Shown here: in pieces, positions 5,042 through 11,527 of the stretch
Position numbering within the stretch: position 1 is the first letter of the stretch
Layout: the number at the start of each line of letters is the position of its first letter
NCBI GenBank assembly: GCA_902797065.1
Contig: CADBRK010000098.1
Coordinates: 1 to 17,148, forward strand
Origin: an uncultured Ruminococcus sp.
GTDB taxonomy: Bacteria; Bacillota; Clostridia; Oscillospirales; Acutalibacteraceae
Direction of reading: 5' to 3'
Length of the DNA: 17,148 nucleotides
Notes under the pieces: generated by a model
Databases searched by the model: none
What the model saw: the letters and a program-made list of their open reading frames with translations, nothing else
What the model was told of the DNA's origin: nothing
Translations under genes and position numbers: made by a program

Positions 5042-7429
5042 ATGAATTTATCACTCAGATGGTTAAAGGAATTTGTTGATATAGGAAACATAGCTCCCCG
5101 TGATTTCTCGGAGGCTATGACAATGAGCGGATCGAAAGTCGAAATGTTTGAAGCCGAGGGCGGTCAGGTTGAAAATATTCTTGTCGGCAGAGTTCTCGAC
5201 ATACAGAAGCACCCGGACGCAGATAAGCTTGTTGTTTGTCAGGTAAACGTGGGCGACAAGAACGTTCAGATCGTTACTGCGGCTACGAATCTCAAGGTAG
5301 GGGATTACGTTCCCGTATGTATGGATAAGTCAAAGCTTTACGACGGCACACCCATCAAGAAGGGCAAGCTCAGAGGCGTTGTAAGCGAGGGTATGTTCTG
5401 CTCCGTTGCAGAGCTTGGTCTTACTACTCACGACTTCCCTTACGCTATACAGGACGGCATTTTTGTACTCCAGGACGACCCCGACCTTACACCCGTGTCG
5501 GGTATGGATATAAAAGAAGCTGTCGGACTTACCGATACAAAAGTCGAATTTGAGATCACCTCAAACCGCCCCGATTGTTTCTCTGTTATCGGTCTTGCAA
5601 GAGAAGCCGCCGCTACATTTGACAAACCTCTGAAGCTTCATACACCGGAAGTAAAAATGACCGGCAGATCGAGCAAGGGCATGATCGAAGTAAAGGTACA
5701 TGAGCCTGAGCTTTGCCCGATGTACAGCGCAAGGATCGTAGATAATGTAAGAGTAAAGCCGTCTCCGCTGTGGCTCAGAGAGAGACTCCGCGCTATGGGT
5801 GTACGCCCGATAAACAACATTGTTGACATCACAAACTATGTAATGCTTGAATACGGTCAGCCTATGCACGCATTCGACCTGAGATTCATCAAGGGCGGAA
5901 AGATCAACGTTCGTCTTGCAAATGACGGCGAGGAGATCACAACTCTTGACGGTATCGAGAGAAAGCTCAGTACGAAGAACCTTGTTATCGCAGACGCAGA
6001 AAAGCCCGTCGCTATAGCAGGCGTTATGGGCGGCGAGTACAGCGGTATCATGGACGACACAACTACCATCGTATTCGAGAGCGCAAACTTCATGGGTTCT
6101 TCGGTTCGTCTTACGGCAAAGGAACACGGCATGCGCACGGATTCTTCCGCAAGATACGAAAAGGGTCTTGATCCGAATTCATGTCTGCCCGCACTCGACA
6201 GAGCATGCGAGCTGGTACAGCTCCTTGACGCAGGCGACGTACTCGACGGCGTTATCATGGACGACAATTCGGACAGCGAGCCTGTAAGAATAAAATTCAA
6301 CCCCGATTGGATAAACCACTTCCTCAATACAACGCTTACAGCCGACGAAATGAAAGCTATCCTTGAAAAGATAGAGTGTAAGATCGACGGCGAAGATATA
6401 GTAGTTCCGACATTCCGTCCCGACCTGCAGCACAAGGCAGATATTGCGGAGGAGATCGCGCGTTTCTACGGTTATAATGTTATACCCTCGACGTCTATTA
6501 AGGGCGGCGCACAGGGCAAGTACAGCACAAGACAGAAGTTTGATATGACGATCACCGATACACTCATTGCATGCGGCGTAAGCGAGATCATGACATACTC
6601 CTTCATCAGCCCCAAGTATTACAATAAGGTAATGATGCCCGAAGATCATGCTCTCAGGAACAGTGTTGTTATCTCGAACCCCCTTGGCGAGGATACGTCT
6701 ATCATGAGAACTACGGCGCTTCCGTCTATGCTCGAAACACTAGCAAGGAACTACAACAACCGCAACGAGTATGCTTATCTCTTTGAGATCGCAAAGGAGT
6801 ATATCCCCACAACTCCCGATAAGCTCCCCGTTGAGAAGAACGTACTCACCGCAGGATTTTACGGTGAGGGAGTTGATTTCTTCAAGGTAAAGGGAATTGC
6901 CGAGCAGGTGCTTTCACGTGCGGGCGTTAAGAACTTTGATATTAAAGCGGACAGCGCACAGTTCGGCTATCACCCCGGCAGATGCGCAGTTCTCACGATC
7001 AACGACGAGCCTCTCGGAGTGATCGGCGAGATCCACCCGAAGGTACGCGAAAACTACGATATCGGAACAAGAGTATACTGCTTCAGCCTGAATGTTGATA
7101 CGATGTTTGAGTTTGCCGAGCTTGAAAAGCACTATTCGCCGCTGCCTAAGTACCCTGCCGTTACACGTGACCTCGCTGTTATCTGTTCCGACGATATACC
7201 CGTACTCGAGCTTGAAAAGGCTATCACAGAGGGCGCAGGGAAGTATCTCGAATCGGTTAAGCTGTTCGACGTATACAAGGGCAAGCCGATACTCCCCGGA
7301 ATGAAGAGCGTTGCGTTCAGCCTTGTGCTGAGAAGCGCAGAGGGTACGCTCACCGACGAGCAGGCAACGTCCGCAGTAAACAAGGCGCTTAAGTCGCTCA
7401 AGAACCTCGGTGCAGAGCTGAGAAGCTAA
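5042..7429 (+). CDS. pheT: Phenylalanine--tRNA ligase beta subunit
   Basis: A 795-residue protein of standard length for bacterial PheT, partner of PheS in tRNA-Phe charging; the B3/B4 region carries editing of mischarged Tyr-tRNA in the family. Visible domains in order: an N-terminal piece, a tRNA-binding OB fold (about 40-150, 'VGRVLDIQKHPDADKLVVCQ'), B3/B4 (about 210-385, 'RPINNIVDITNYVMLEYGQP', 'DGIERKLSTKNLVIAD'), B5 (about 405-475), a pseudo-catalytic class II fold (about 480-680, 'EIMTYSFISP', 'RTTALPSMLETLARN') and a C-terminal FDX-ACB anticodon-binding domain (about 700-794, 'YPAVTRDLAVICSDDIPVLE'). AAGGGAG precedes the ATG by 10 bases. It is in one operon with pheS and there is no sign of damage. 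Confidence 0.98.
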   Translation: MNLSLRWLKEFVDIGNIAPRDFSEAMTMSGSKVEMFEAEGGQVENILVGRVLDIQKHPDADKLVVCQVNVGDKNVQIVTAATNLKVGDYVPVCMDKSKLYDGTPIKKGKLRGVVSEGMFCSVAELGLTTHDFPYAIQDGIFVLQDDPDLTPVSGMDIKEAVGLTDTKVEFEITSNRPDCFSVIGLAREAAATFDKPLKLHTPEVKMTGRSSKGMIEVKVHEPELCPMYSARIVDNVRVKPSPLWLRERLRAMGVRPINNIVDITNYVMLEYGQPMHAFDLRFIKGGKINVRLANDGEEITTLDGIERKLSTKNLVIADAEKPVAIAGVMGGEYSGIMDDTTTIVFESANFMGSSVRLTAKEHGMRTDSSARYEKGLDPNSCLPALDRACELVQLLDAGDVLDGVIMDDNSDSEPVRIKFNPDWINHFLNTTLTADEMKAILEKIECKIDGEDIVVPTFRPDLQHKADIAEEIARFYGYNVIPSTSIKGGAQGKYSTRQKFDMTITDTLIACGVSEIMTYSFISPKYYNKVMMPEDHALRNSVVISNPLGEDTSIMRTTALPSMLETLARNYNNRNEYAYLFEIAKEYIPTTPDKLPVEKNVLTAGFYGEGVDFFKVKGIAEQVLSRAGVKNFDIKADSAQFGYHPGRCAVLTINDEPLGVIGEIHPKVRENYDIGTRVYCFSLNVDTMFEFAELEKHYSPLPKYPAVTRDLAVICSDDIPVLELEKAITEGAGKYLESVKLFDVYKGKPILPGMKSVAFSLVLRSAEGTLTDEQATSAVNKALKSLKNLGAELRS

Positions 7430-7438
7430 CCGGATATA

Positions 7439-7831
7439 ATGAAGAAAAAGATCGTTAAGGCGATGATCGTTCTGTTGTCGGTCATCGCTGTGATATGGAT
7501 CGCCTTTGTGGTATTCCTTGCGGCGTCCGCCGATAAGATCAATTACTATCTTGATGAATACGATATAGATAATGCAACGGCTGCAGATGTTGTTAAGGTG
7601 AATCTTCATCTGTGCAGATGTGTGAAAATCGGAGAAACGGAGAAATCGGATATTGTTCTGTCGAGAACATTCCTCTTTGAACCCGAGATCATGTTCGGAT
7701 ATAAATATACCGACAGGCTCGGCTCGACAAGAGTATACAAGGATAAAAACGGCAGTACATTTTCCGTTACCGCCACAGACGATTGGTGTCCGTATTTCAG
7801 GGTTTACAGTATAACAAAAGGCATAATATAA
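7439..7831 (+). CDS. Small single-TM exported or anchored protein, last gene of the pheST operon
   Basis: A 130-residue protein I do not recognise. Residues 1-6 are basic ('MKKKIVK') and about 8-30 are hydrophobic with no clear cleavage site ('VVFLAASADK'), so it is probably a membrane-anchored protein with about 100 residues outside the cell. The rest is mixed, with 'FLFEPEIMFGYKYTDRLGST' and 'YKDKNGSTFSVTATDDWCPY' suggesting beta strands. There are three cysteines (two close together in 'HLCRCVK'). The start lies 9 bases after the pheT stop and no clear ribosome site is seen, so translation may depend on coupling to pheT. A terminator follows directly at 7836. The membrane segment, intact frame and tight spacing argue that it is a real gene. 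Confidence 0.72.
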   Translation: MKKKIVKAMIVLLSVIAVIWIAFVVFLAASADKINYYLDEYDIDNATAADVVKVNLHLCRCVKIGETEKSDIVLSRTFLFEPEIMFGYKYTDRLGSTRVYKDKNGSTFSVTATDDWCPYFRVYSITKGII

Positions 7832-7835
7832 AAAT

Positions 7836-7869
7836 AAAGCAGAAGTCGCTTTTGTGCGGTTTCTGCTTT
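7836..7869 (+). terminator. Terminator at the end of the pheST operon
   Basis: AAAGCAGAA (7836-7844) pairs with TTCTGCTTT (7861-7869), with a further CGC/GCG pairing possible inside. The tail TTTCCTGTTT is a poor T run, so the next hairpin at 7897-7916 may complete termination. Confidence 0.65.
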
Positions 7870-7890
7870 CCTGTTTGAATTGAAGAAAAA

Positions 7891-7925
7891 CAAAAACCTC
7901 GGTTCTGTGACCGAGGCCGTTTTTT
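7891..7925. terminator. Bidirectional terminator between the pheST operon and the phosphate transporter gene
   Basis: CCTCGGT (7897-7903) and ACCGAGG (7910-7916) form a 7-bp stem with a 6-nt loop. Five A lie on the left (7892-7896) and a T run on the right (7920-7925), so the hairpin can stop transcription from both sides. It lies between two convergent genes. Confidence 0.85.
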
Positions 7926-9687
7926 ACTCCGAAATAGAATATTTCTTCTTGAACATCTCGAAATCCTGTTGGAAATCCGAGTTTGAATTCTTCTTTAATT
8001 CGATTATATACTCATGTGCGTCGAAGCTTAGCTGCGGCGTTTCGATGATGGCAATAGCGATATTCGAGCAGTGATCGGATACTCTCTCGCAGTTGGTGAG
8101 CAGGTCTGACATTATGAATCCCGGCTCGATCTGACATTCGCCCGATTTCAGCCTTGCAAGATGCTGTACCTTTATATCGTTGATGAGCCTGTCGATCGCT
8201 TCTTCGAGCGGTTCTATGTGCTTAGCCAGCGCAATGTTGTTTGTCAGATACGCTTCGATCGTTGAGTTTATTATCTCGGTCAATGCGCTGATAAGAACGT
8301 TGGTCTCATCTTTTGCCGTTTCGGAGAAATGCAGTTTCTTTGTATGCATCTCCTGCGCAAGTCCCATGATGTTCATTGCGTGGTCGCCTATACGTTCAAA
8401 GTCTACGATAGAATGAAGCTGACGTGATACGCTCTGGCTGTCTGCTTCGGATACTTCTTTTGTGGCAAGCTTGACTAAGAACGAGCCGAGTTTATCTTCA
8501 TAAATATCTACTATGTCTTCGTTTTTTGCGATCTCTTTAGCAACTGATTCTTCGTATTTGGTTATCAGACCGAACGACGCAAATATCATCTCCTGAGTGA
8601 TCTTTGCCATCTGCTTGCATTTGCTGTTGCTCTCGCGAATAGCAACGGACGGAGTTGAGAGAAGTCTGAGGTCGATAAAGCTGTAGTTGTCTTTGTTTTC
8701 ATTATCTTCTGATTTTTCTTTGAGGATAATTCCCGAAAGCTTTTCAAGCTGCTTGCTGAACGGGAAGAGAATTATCGCCGTTGCGACATTGAATATGGTA
8801 TGCGCAAGTGCGATCTCAAAGAGGGTGATCGGCATGGTCTCAAAGAATGACGTAATATAGTGATTTGTCAGACAGTATGCCGTCAGGAAAACGATCGTTC
8901 CGATAAGGTTGAAGAGTAAATGTATAAGCGAAACTCTCTTTGCGTTTTTGTTTGCGTCACGGCTCGAGATAAGTGCCCTGATACATGTGCCTATATTCTG
9001 CCCCATAATTGTCGGGATAGCCATAGCAAATGAGATCATACCGTTTGCGGCGAGACACTGCAGTCCCGCAACCGAGGCGGCAGAACTTCTGACAAGTGCG
9101 GTTACAAGAGTACCTGCAAGTACGGCTATAAACGGGTTGTTGAGAATCCCGATGATCTTCAGAAATGTGCCGCTTTGCGACAGAGGATTGAGCGAAACCG
9201 TCATCATGTTCATGCCCGTCATTATGATAGAAAACCCGATGAGCGACGAACCGACAGTCTTTTTTCTGTCCGATTTTGTTATCATGGTGATTATCATACC
9301 GAGTATGGCGGGCAGCGCATAGAAAAGCTCCGGTCGGAACACTCTGAGGAACGGCAGGTCGCTTTGTGTGCCCGAAAGCGCAAGTATCCATGCCGTAACG
9401 GTCGTTCCGATGTTTGAACCCATGACTATGGTACTGCTCTGAGCTATGTTCATGACGCCCGAATTTACGAGTCCGACAAGCATTACCGTGACCGCCGACG
9501 AGGATTGGAGCGCAATGGTTATCGCTCCGCCGAGGAGAAGTCCGCGTGTTTTTTTGGAACCTGTTTTTTTGAGGAGAGATTCAAGCTTTCCGCCCCACAT
9601 CTTTTCCAGGCTGCCCGACATAAGGTTCATGCCGAACATGAAAAAAGCGAATCCTCCGAGAAGTGTAAGTATAGAATATATATCCAT
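7924..9687 (-). CDS. Na+/phosphate cotransporter family protein with PhoU-like C-terminal domain
   Basis: A 587-residue membrane protein of the Na/Pi cotransporter (NptA/YjbB-like) family, which moves phosphate with sodium. The N-terminal half (about 1-350) has several hydrophobic helices in two inverted repeats. Repeat 1 has 'LQSSSAVTVMLVGL' (60-73) and 'MGSNIGTTVTAWI' (89-101). Repeat 2 has 'LVRSSAASVAGL' (198-209) and 'MGQNIGTCIRALIS' (228-241). In repeat 2 the usual QSSS is RSSA, losing the conserved Gln. Residues about 390-587 are a helical PhoU-like regulatory region ('SIVDFERIGDHAMNI', 'SDLLTNCERVSDHCSNIAIA'). The chosen ATG starts 'MDIYSILTLLGGFAFF', as in relatives; its GGAG is 19 bases away, which is long. 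In-frame ATGs upstream (9753, 9807) would add a hydrophilic piece without a ribosome site. It has its own promoter (9779-9807). Confidence 0.93.
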   Translation of the reverse strand: MDIYSILTLLGGFAFFMFGMNLMSGSLEKMWGGKLESLLKKTGSKKTRGLLLGGAITIALQSSSAVTVMLVGLVNSGVMNIAQSSTIVMGSNIGTTVTAWILALSGTQSDLPFLRVFRPELFYALPAILGMIITMITKSDRKKTVGSSLIGFSIIMTGMNMMTVSLNPLSQSGTFLKIIGILNNPFIAVLAGTLVTALVRSSAASVAGLQCLAANGMISFAMAIPTIMGQNIGTCIRALISSRDANKNAKRVSLIHLLFNLIGTIVFLTAYCLTNHYITSFFETMPITLFEIALAHTIFNVATAIILFPFSKQLEKLSGIILKEKSEDNENKDNYSFIDLRLLSTPSVAIRESNSKCKQMAKITQEMIFASFGLITKYEESVAKEIAKNEDIVDIYEDKLGSFLVKLATKEVSEADSQSVSRQLHSIVDFERIGDHAMNIMGLAQEMHTKKLHFSETAKDETNVLISALTEIINSTIEAYLTNNIALAKHIEPLEEAIDRLINDIKVQHLARLKSGECQIEPGFIMSDLLTNCERVSDHCSNIAIAIIETPQLSFDAHEYIIELKKNSNSDFQQDFEMFKKKYSISE

Positions 9688-9778
9688 ATTAACGTACCGT
9701 TCTGAACTCCTTTCTTTGTTACAATAAAAACTCTGTTTCTTATACCCGGACATAAACAAGCTGCATATGTCCTTTTTA

Positions 9779-9807
9779 ATTGTATCATAAACAAATAATG
9801 TAGTCAA
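9779..9807 (-). promoter_or_regulatory. Sigma-A promoter of the Na+/phosphate transporter gene
   Basis: On the minus strand TTGACT (9807-9802) and TACAAT (9784-9779) are separated by exactly 17 bp. Transcription would start near 9772, giving a leader of about 85 nt. The longest upstream ATG (9807) lies in the promoter, which rules out that start. Confidence 0.85.
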
Positions 9808-9830
9808 AGGGTTTTAAGACCATATAAATA

Positions 9831-9860
9831 AAATTCCGTATTCTACAAAATGAATACGGA
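9831..9860 (-). terminator. Terminator after the TatD-family gene
   Basis: TCCGTATTC (9835-9843) and GAATACGGA (9852-9860) form a 9-bp stem with an 8-nt loop. On the minus strand it is followed by ATTTTATTTAT. It lies 17 bases after the tatD-like stop codon. Confidence 0.8.
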
Positions 9861-9876
9861 TTAACGGATATATATG

Positions 9877-10650
9877 TTAAAAATACAGTCTGCATGCGTT
9901 CTCTTTAGTGTGCTTCAGAACATCTTCAACGGACATACCGCGTATTTCGGCTATCCTACGAGCGGTATATATTATGTGTGAACTGTCGTTGCGTTTTCCT
10001 CTGTTTGGTACGGGGGAAAGGTAAGGCGCGTCCGTCTCGAGCAGCAGTCTGTCGAGCGGTACTTCTCTTGCAACCTCTACGGGTACTCTTGCGTTTTTGA
10101 AAGTAACCGTACCGCCGAGGGATATATATATATCGCCGTATCTGAATACTTCTTTCAACATTTCGCAGGAGCCGCTGTAGCAGTGCAGAAGTGCTTTGGG
10201 GCGGTATTTCTTTAAGAATTCGAGCGTATCTGCGTGCGCTTCTCTGTCGTGTATTATTATAGGCATACATGTATCTGCGGCAAGCCTGAGCTGTTTGTCA
10301 AAAAGGATATGCTGTTCGGGCTTCGGAATATCCCAATAGTAGTCAAGCCCCGTTTCGCCTATTGCCACAACTTTTTTATGTTCAAGCAGTGCGGCGATCT
10401 GTTCTATATATTGATCGGAACGCATCATATCCATATCGGGTACGCTTTCGGGGTGAATTCCGACAGCTGCATGGAAAAACGGGTATTTTTCTGCAAAGGC
10501 AATAGATCTGAGCGATGTTGCATAATCGACTCCGTTATTTATCACGGCAAAAACGCCTTTTTCGGGGAGAGATGATATGATCTCATCTCTGTCTGTATCG
10601 AATTTTTCATCGTCGTAATGCGCATGAGCGTCAAAAATAAGCTGTTCCAT
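9877..10650 (-). CDS. TatD-family metal-dependent hydrolase (3'-5' DNase/RNase type)
   Basis: A 257-residue protein of normal TatD length with a metal-binding TIM-barrel fold. Members act as cytoplasmic exonucleases in DNA repair and RNA quality control; other members have D-aminoacyl-tRNA or proofreading roles, so the exact substrate is uncertain. All metal ligands expected for the family are visible: His9 and His11 in 'FDAHAHYDD', Glu99 in 'AIGETGLDYYWD', His134 in 'IIIHDREAH', His156 in 'LLHCYSGS' and Asp207 in 'LLETDAPYLSP'. 'AAVGIHPES' (61-69) is also typical. An AAAGGAG ribosome site lies 10 bases before the ATG. It has its own promoter (10681-10709) and terminator, so it is a single-gene unit. 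In many Firmicutes tatD follows metG; that link is absent here. Confidence 0.95.
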   Translation of the reverse strand: MEQLIFDAHAHYDDEKFDTDRDEIISSLPEKGVFAVINNGVDYATSLRSIAFAEKYPFFHAAVGIHPESVPDMDMMRSDQYIEQIAALLEHKKVVAIGETGLDYYWDIPKPEQHILFDKQLRLAADTCMPIIIHDREAHADTLEFLKKYRPKALLHCYSGSCEMLKEVFRYGDIYISLGGTVTFKNARVPVEVAREVPLDRLLLETDAPYLSPVPNRGKRNDSSHIIYTARRIAEIRGMSVEDVLKHTKENACRLYF

Positions 10651-10680
10651 AGTCTTTTTTCTCCTTTAGATTCTTTGATA

Positions 10681-10709
10681 ATTATAGCAGTAAAGCTGTT
10701 ATTTGTAAA
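10681..10709 (-). promoter_or_regulatory. Sigma-A promoter of the TatD-family gene
   Basis: On the minus strand TTTACA (10709-10704) and a perfect TATAAT (10686-10681) are 17 bp apart, about 30 bases before the start codon. It is divergent from the promoter at 10802-10830. Confidence 0.85.
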
Positions 10710-10801
10710 GTTGGATAAGAAATACGATGTTCAAAAATCGGCATTTTTTTGCCGTGATTTTATTCAAAAAAATAAAAATATTGTAATCCTGAAAAAACCT
10801 A

Positions 10802-10830
10802 TTGTATTTTAATCGAGTTTGGTATATACT
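10802..10830 (+). promoter_or_regulatory. Sigma-A promoter of the HD-domain gene
   Basis: TTGTAT (10802-10807) and TATACT (10825-10830) are 17 bp apart, about 45 bases before the ATG at 10876. Confidence 0.78.
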
Positions 10831-10875
10831 TAAAGCAAATAAAAGACGGTTTTCCGCGGAAGGAGATGTTCGCCA

Positions 10876-11346
10876 ATGGAAACAGAAGCTATAGCTGTCG
10901 ATTACTATCAGTTGGTTCGTTCTACTGCAAGGGAGATGCTGGACAACTCAAGATTTAATCTTACTCAGGAATTTATTCAGCACGGTAAGATCAGCGTGTA
11001 TTCTCACTGTATGTCGGTTGCGATAATGAGTGTGCGTATTGCGAAGTTCCTTCATATCAAGACAGACTATGAGTCGCTTATAAGGGGCGCTTTGCTGCAT
11101 GATTATTTCCTCTATGACTGGCACGACAATCCCGACGGAAGGCATAATCTTCACGGCTTTACACATCCGTCGAAAGCTTTGAAGAATGCGCTTGAGGATT
11201 TCGATCTCACCAAGAGAGAGTGCGATATAATCAAGCACCACATGTTCCCGCTTGTTCCGATGCCGCCTATGTGCCGTGAAGCGTGGATAGTATGCACCGC
11301 AGACAAGATATGCGCTCTGCAGGAAACATTATTCAAAAGAAGATAA
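10876..11346 (+). CDS. HD-domain phosphohydrolase
   Basis: A 156-residue protein with a single HD domain, a metal-dependent phosphohydrolase fold whose members cut nucleotides, cyclic dinucleotides or other phosphate esters. Candidate metal ligands are His44 in 'YSHCMSVA', the His75-Asp76 pair in 'GALLHDYFLYDWH', His93 and His97 in 'HGFTHP', His121-His122 in 'IIKHHMFP' and Asp143 in 'CTADKICAL'. The pattern is that of the small clostridial HD proteins of unknown substrate rather than a HD-GYP or RelA enzyme: no GYP motif and no synthetase domain is present. GAAGGAG lies 10 bases before the ATG. It is transcribed alone, with promoter at 10802-10830 and a strong terminator 8 bases after the stop. 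The fold and metal site are clear; the substrate is not. Confidence 0.9.
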   Translation: METEAIAVDYYQLVRSTAREMLDNSRFNLTQEFIQHGKISVYSHCMSVAIMSVRIAKFLHIKTDYESLIRGALLHDYFLYDWHDNPDGRHNLHGFTHPSKALKNALEDFDLTKRECDIIKHHMFPLVPMPPMCREAWIVCTADKICALQETLFKRR

Positions 11347-11354
11347 AAATACTC

Positions 11355-11386
11355 GCCCTCTCCGAATTCGTTCGGGGAGGGCTTTT
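11355..11386 (+). terminator. Rho-independent terminator of the HD-domain gene
   Basis: GCCCTCTCCGAA (11355-11366), tetraloop TTCG, TTCGGGGAGGGC (11371-11382) is a 12-bp stem with one T-G pair, followed by TTTT and GTTGG. A very stable hairpin. Confidence 0.92.
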
Positions 11387-11405
11387 GTTGGGTTAAAGCT
11401 TTTTC

Positions 11406-11433
11406 AATGAGGAATGAGGAGTGAGAAGGGAGA
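11406..11433. repeat. Degenerate 7-bp purine-rich tandem repeat
   Basis: Four adjacent 7-mers AATGAGG, AATGAGG, AGTGAGA, AGGGAGA, followed by a run of A. They lie between the HD gene terminator and the 3' end of the HtrA-like gene. No known function; the last units are weakly conserved. Confidence 0.4.
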
Positions 11434-11451
11434 AAAAAACTATATTTCAAG

Positions 11452-11467
11452 GTCGGGAAGCCCCGAC
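11452..11467 (-). terminator. Weak terminator candidate after the HtrA-like gene
   Basis: GTCGGG (11452-11457) and CCCGAC (11462-11467) form a 6-bp hairpin with a 4-nt loop, about 60 bases after the HtrA-like stop. The T run on the minus strand begins about 12 bases beyond the stem, further than usual. I see no better terminator for this gene. Confidence 0.35.
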
Positions 11468-11527
11468 AGGCAAGAAGTAAGATAATTTGATACCGGGTAC
11501 GTGTAATACGTGCATACGTTCGCTTGC

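Noticed and set aside
5561..6127. Long antisense frame inside pheT
   Set aside because: It lies wholly opposite a clear pheT and is Cys- and Arg-rich like other shadow frames, with no ribosome site or family signs.
6914..7609. 231-codon antisense frame across the pheT 3' end
   Set aside because: It is antisense to the conserved FDX-ACB domain of pheT and the next gene, and shows no domain. It is a product of codon bias.
9688..9807. Longer N-terminus of the Na+/phosphate transporter
   Set aside because: The first ATG lies in the promoter -35 box, the extension is hydrophilic and unlike the family, and the upstream ATGs have no ribosome site.
11406..11433. CRISPR-like repeats
   Set aside because: The units are only 7 bp, directly adjacent without spacers, and no cas gene is present.
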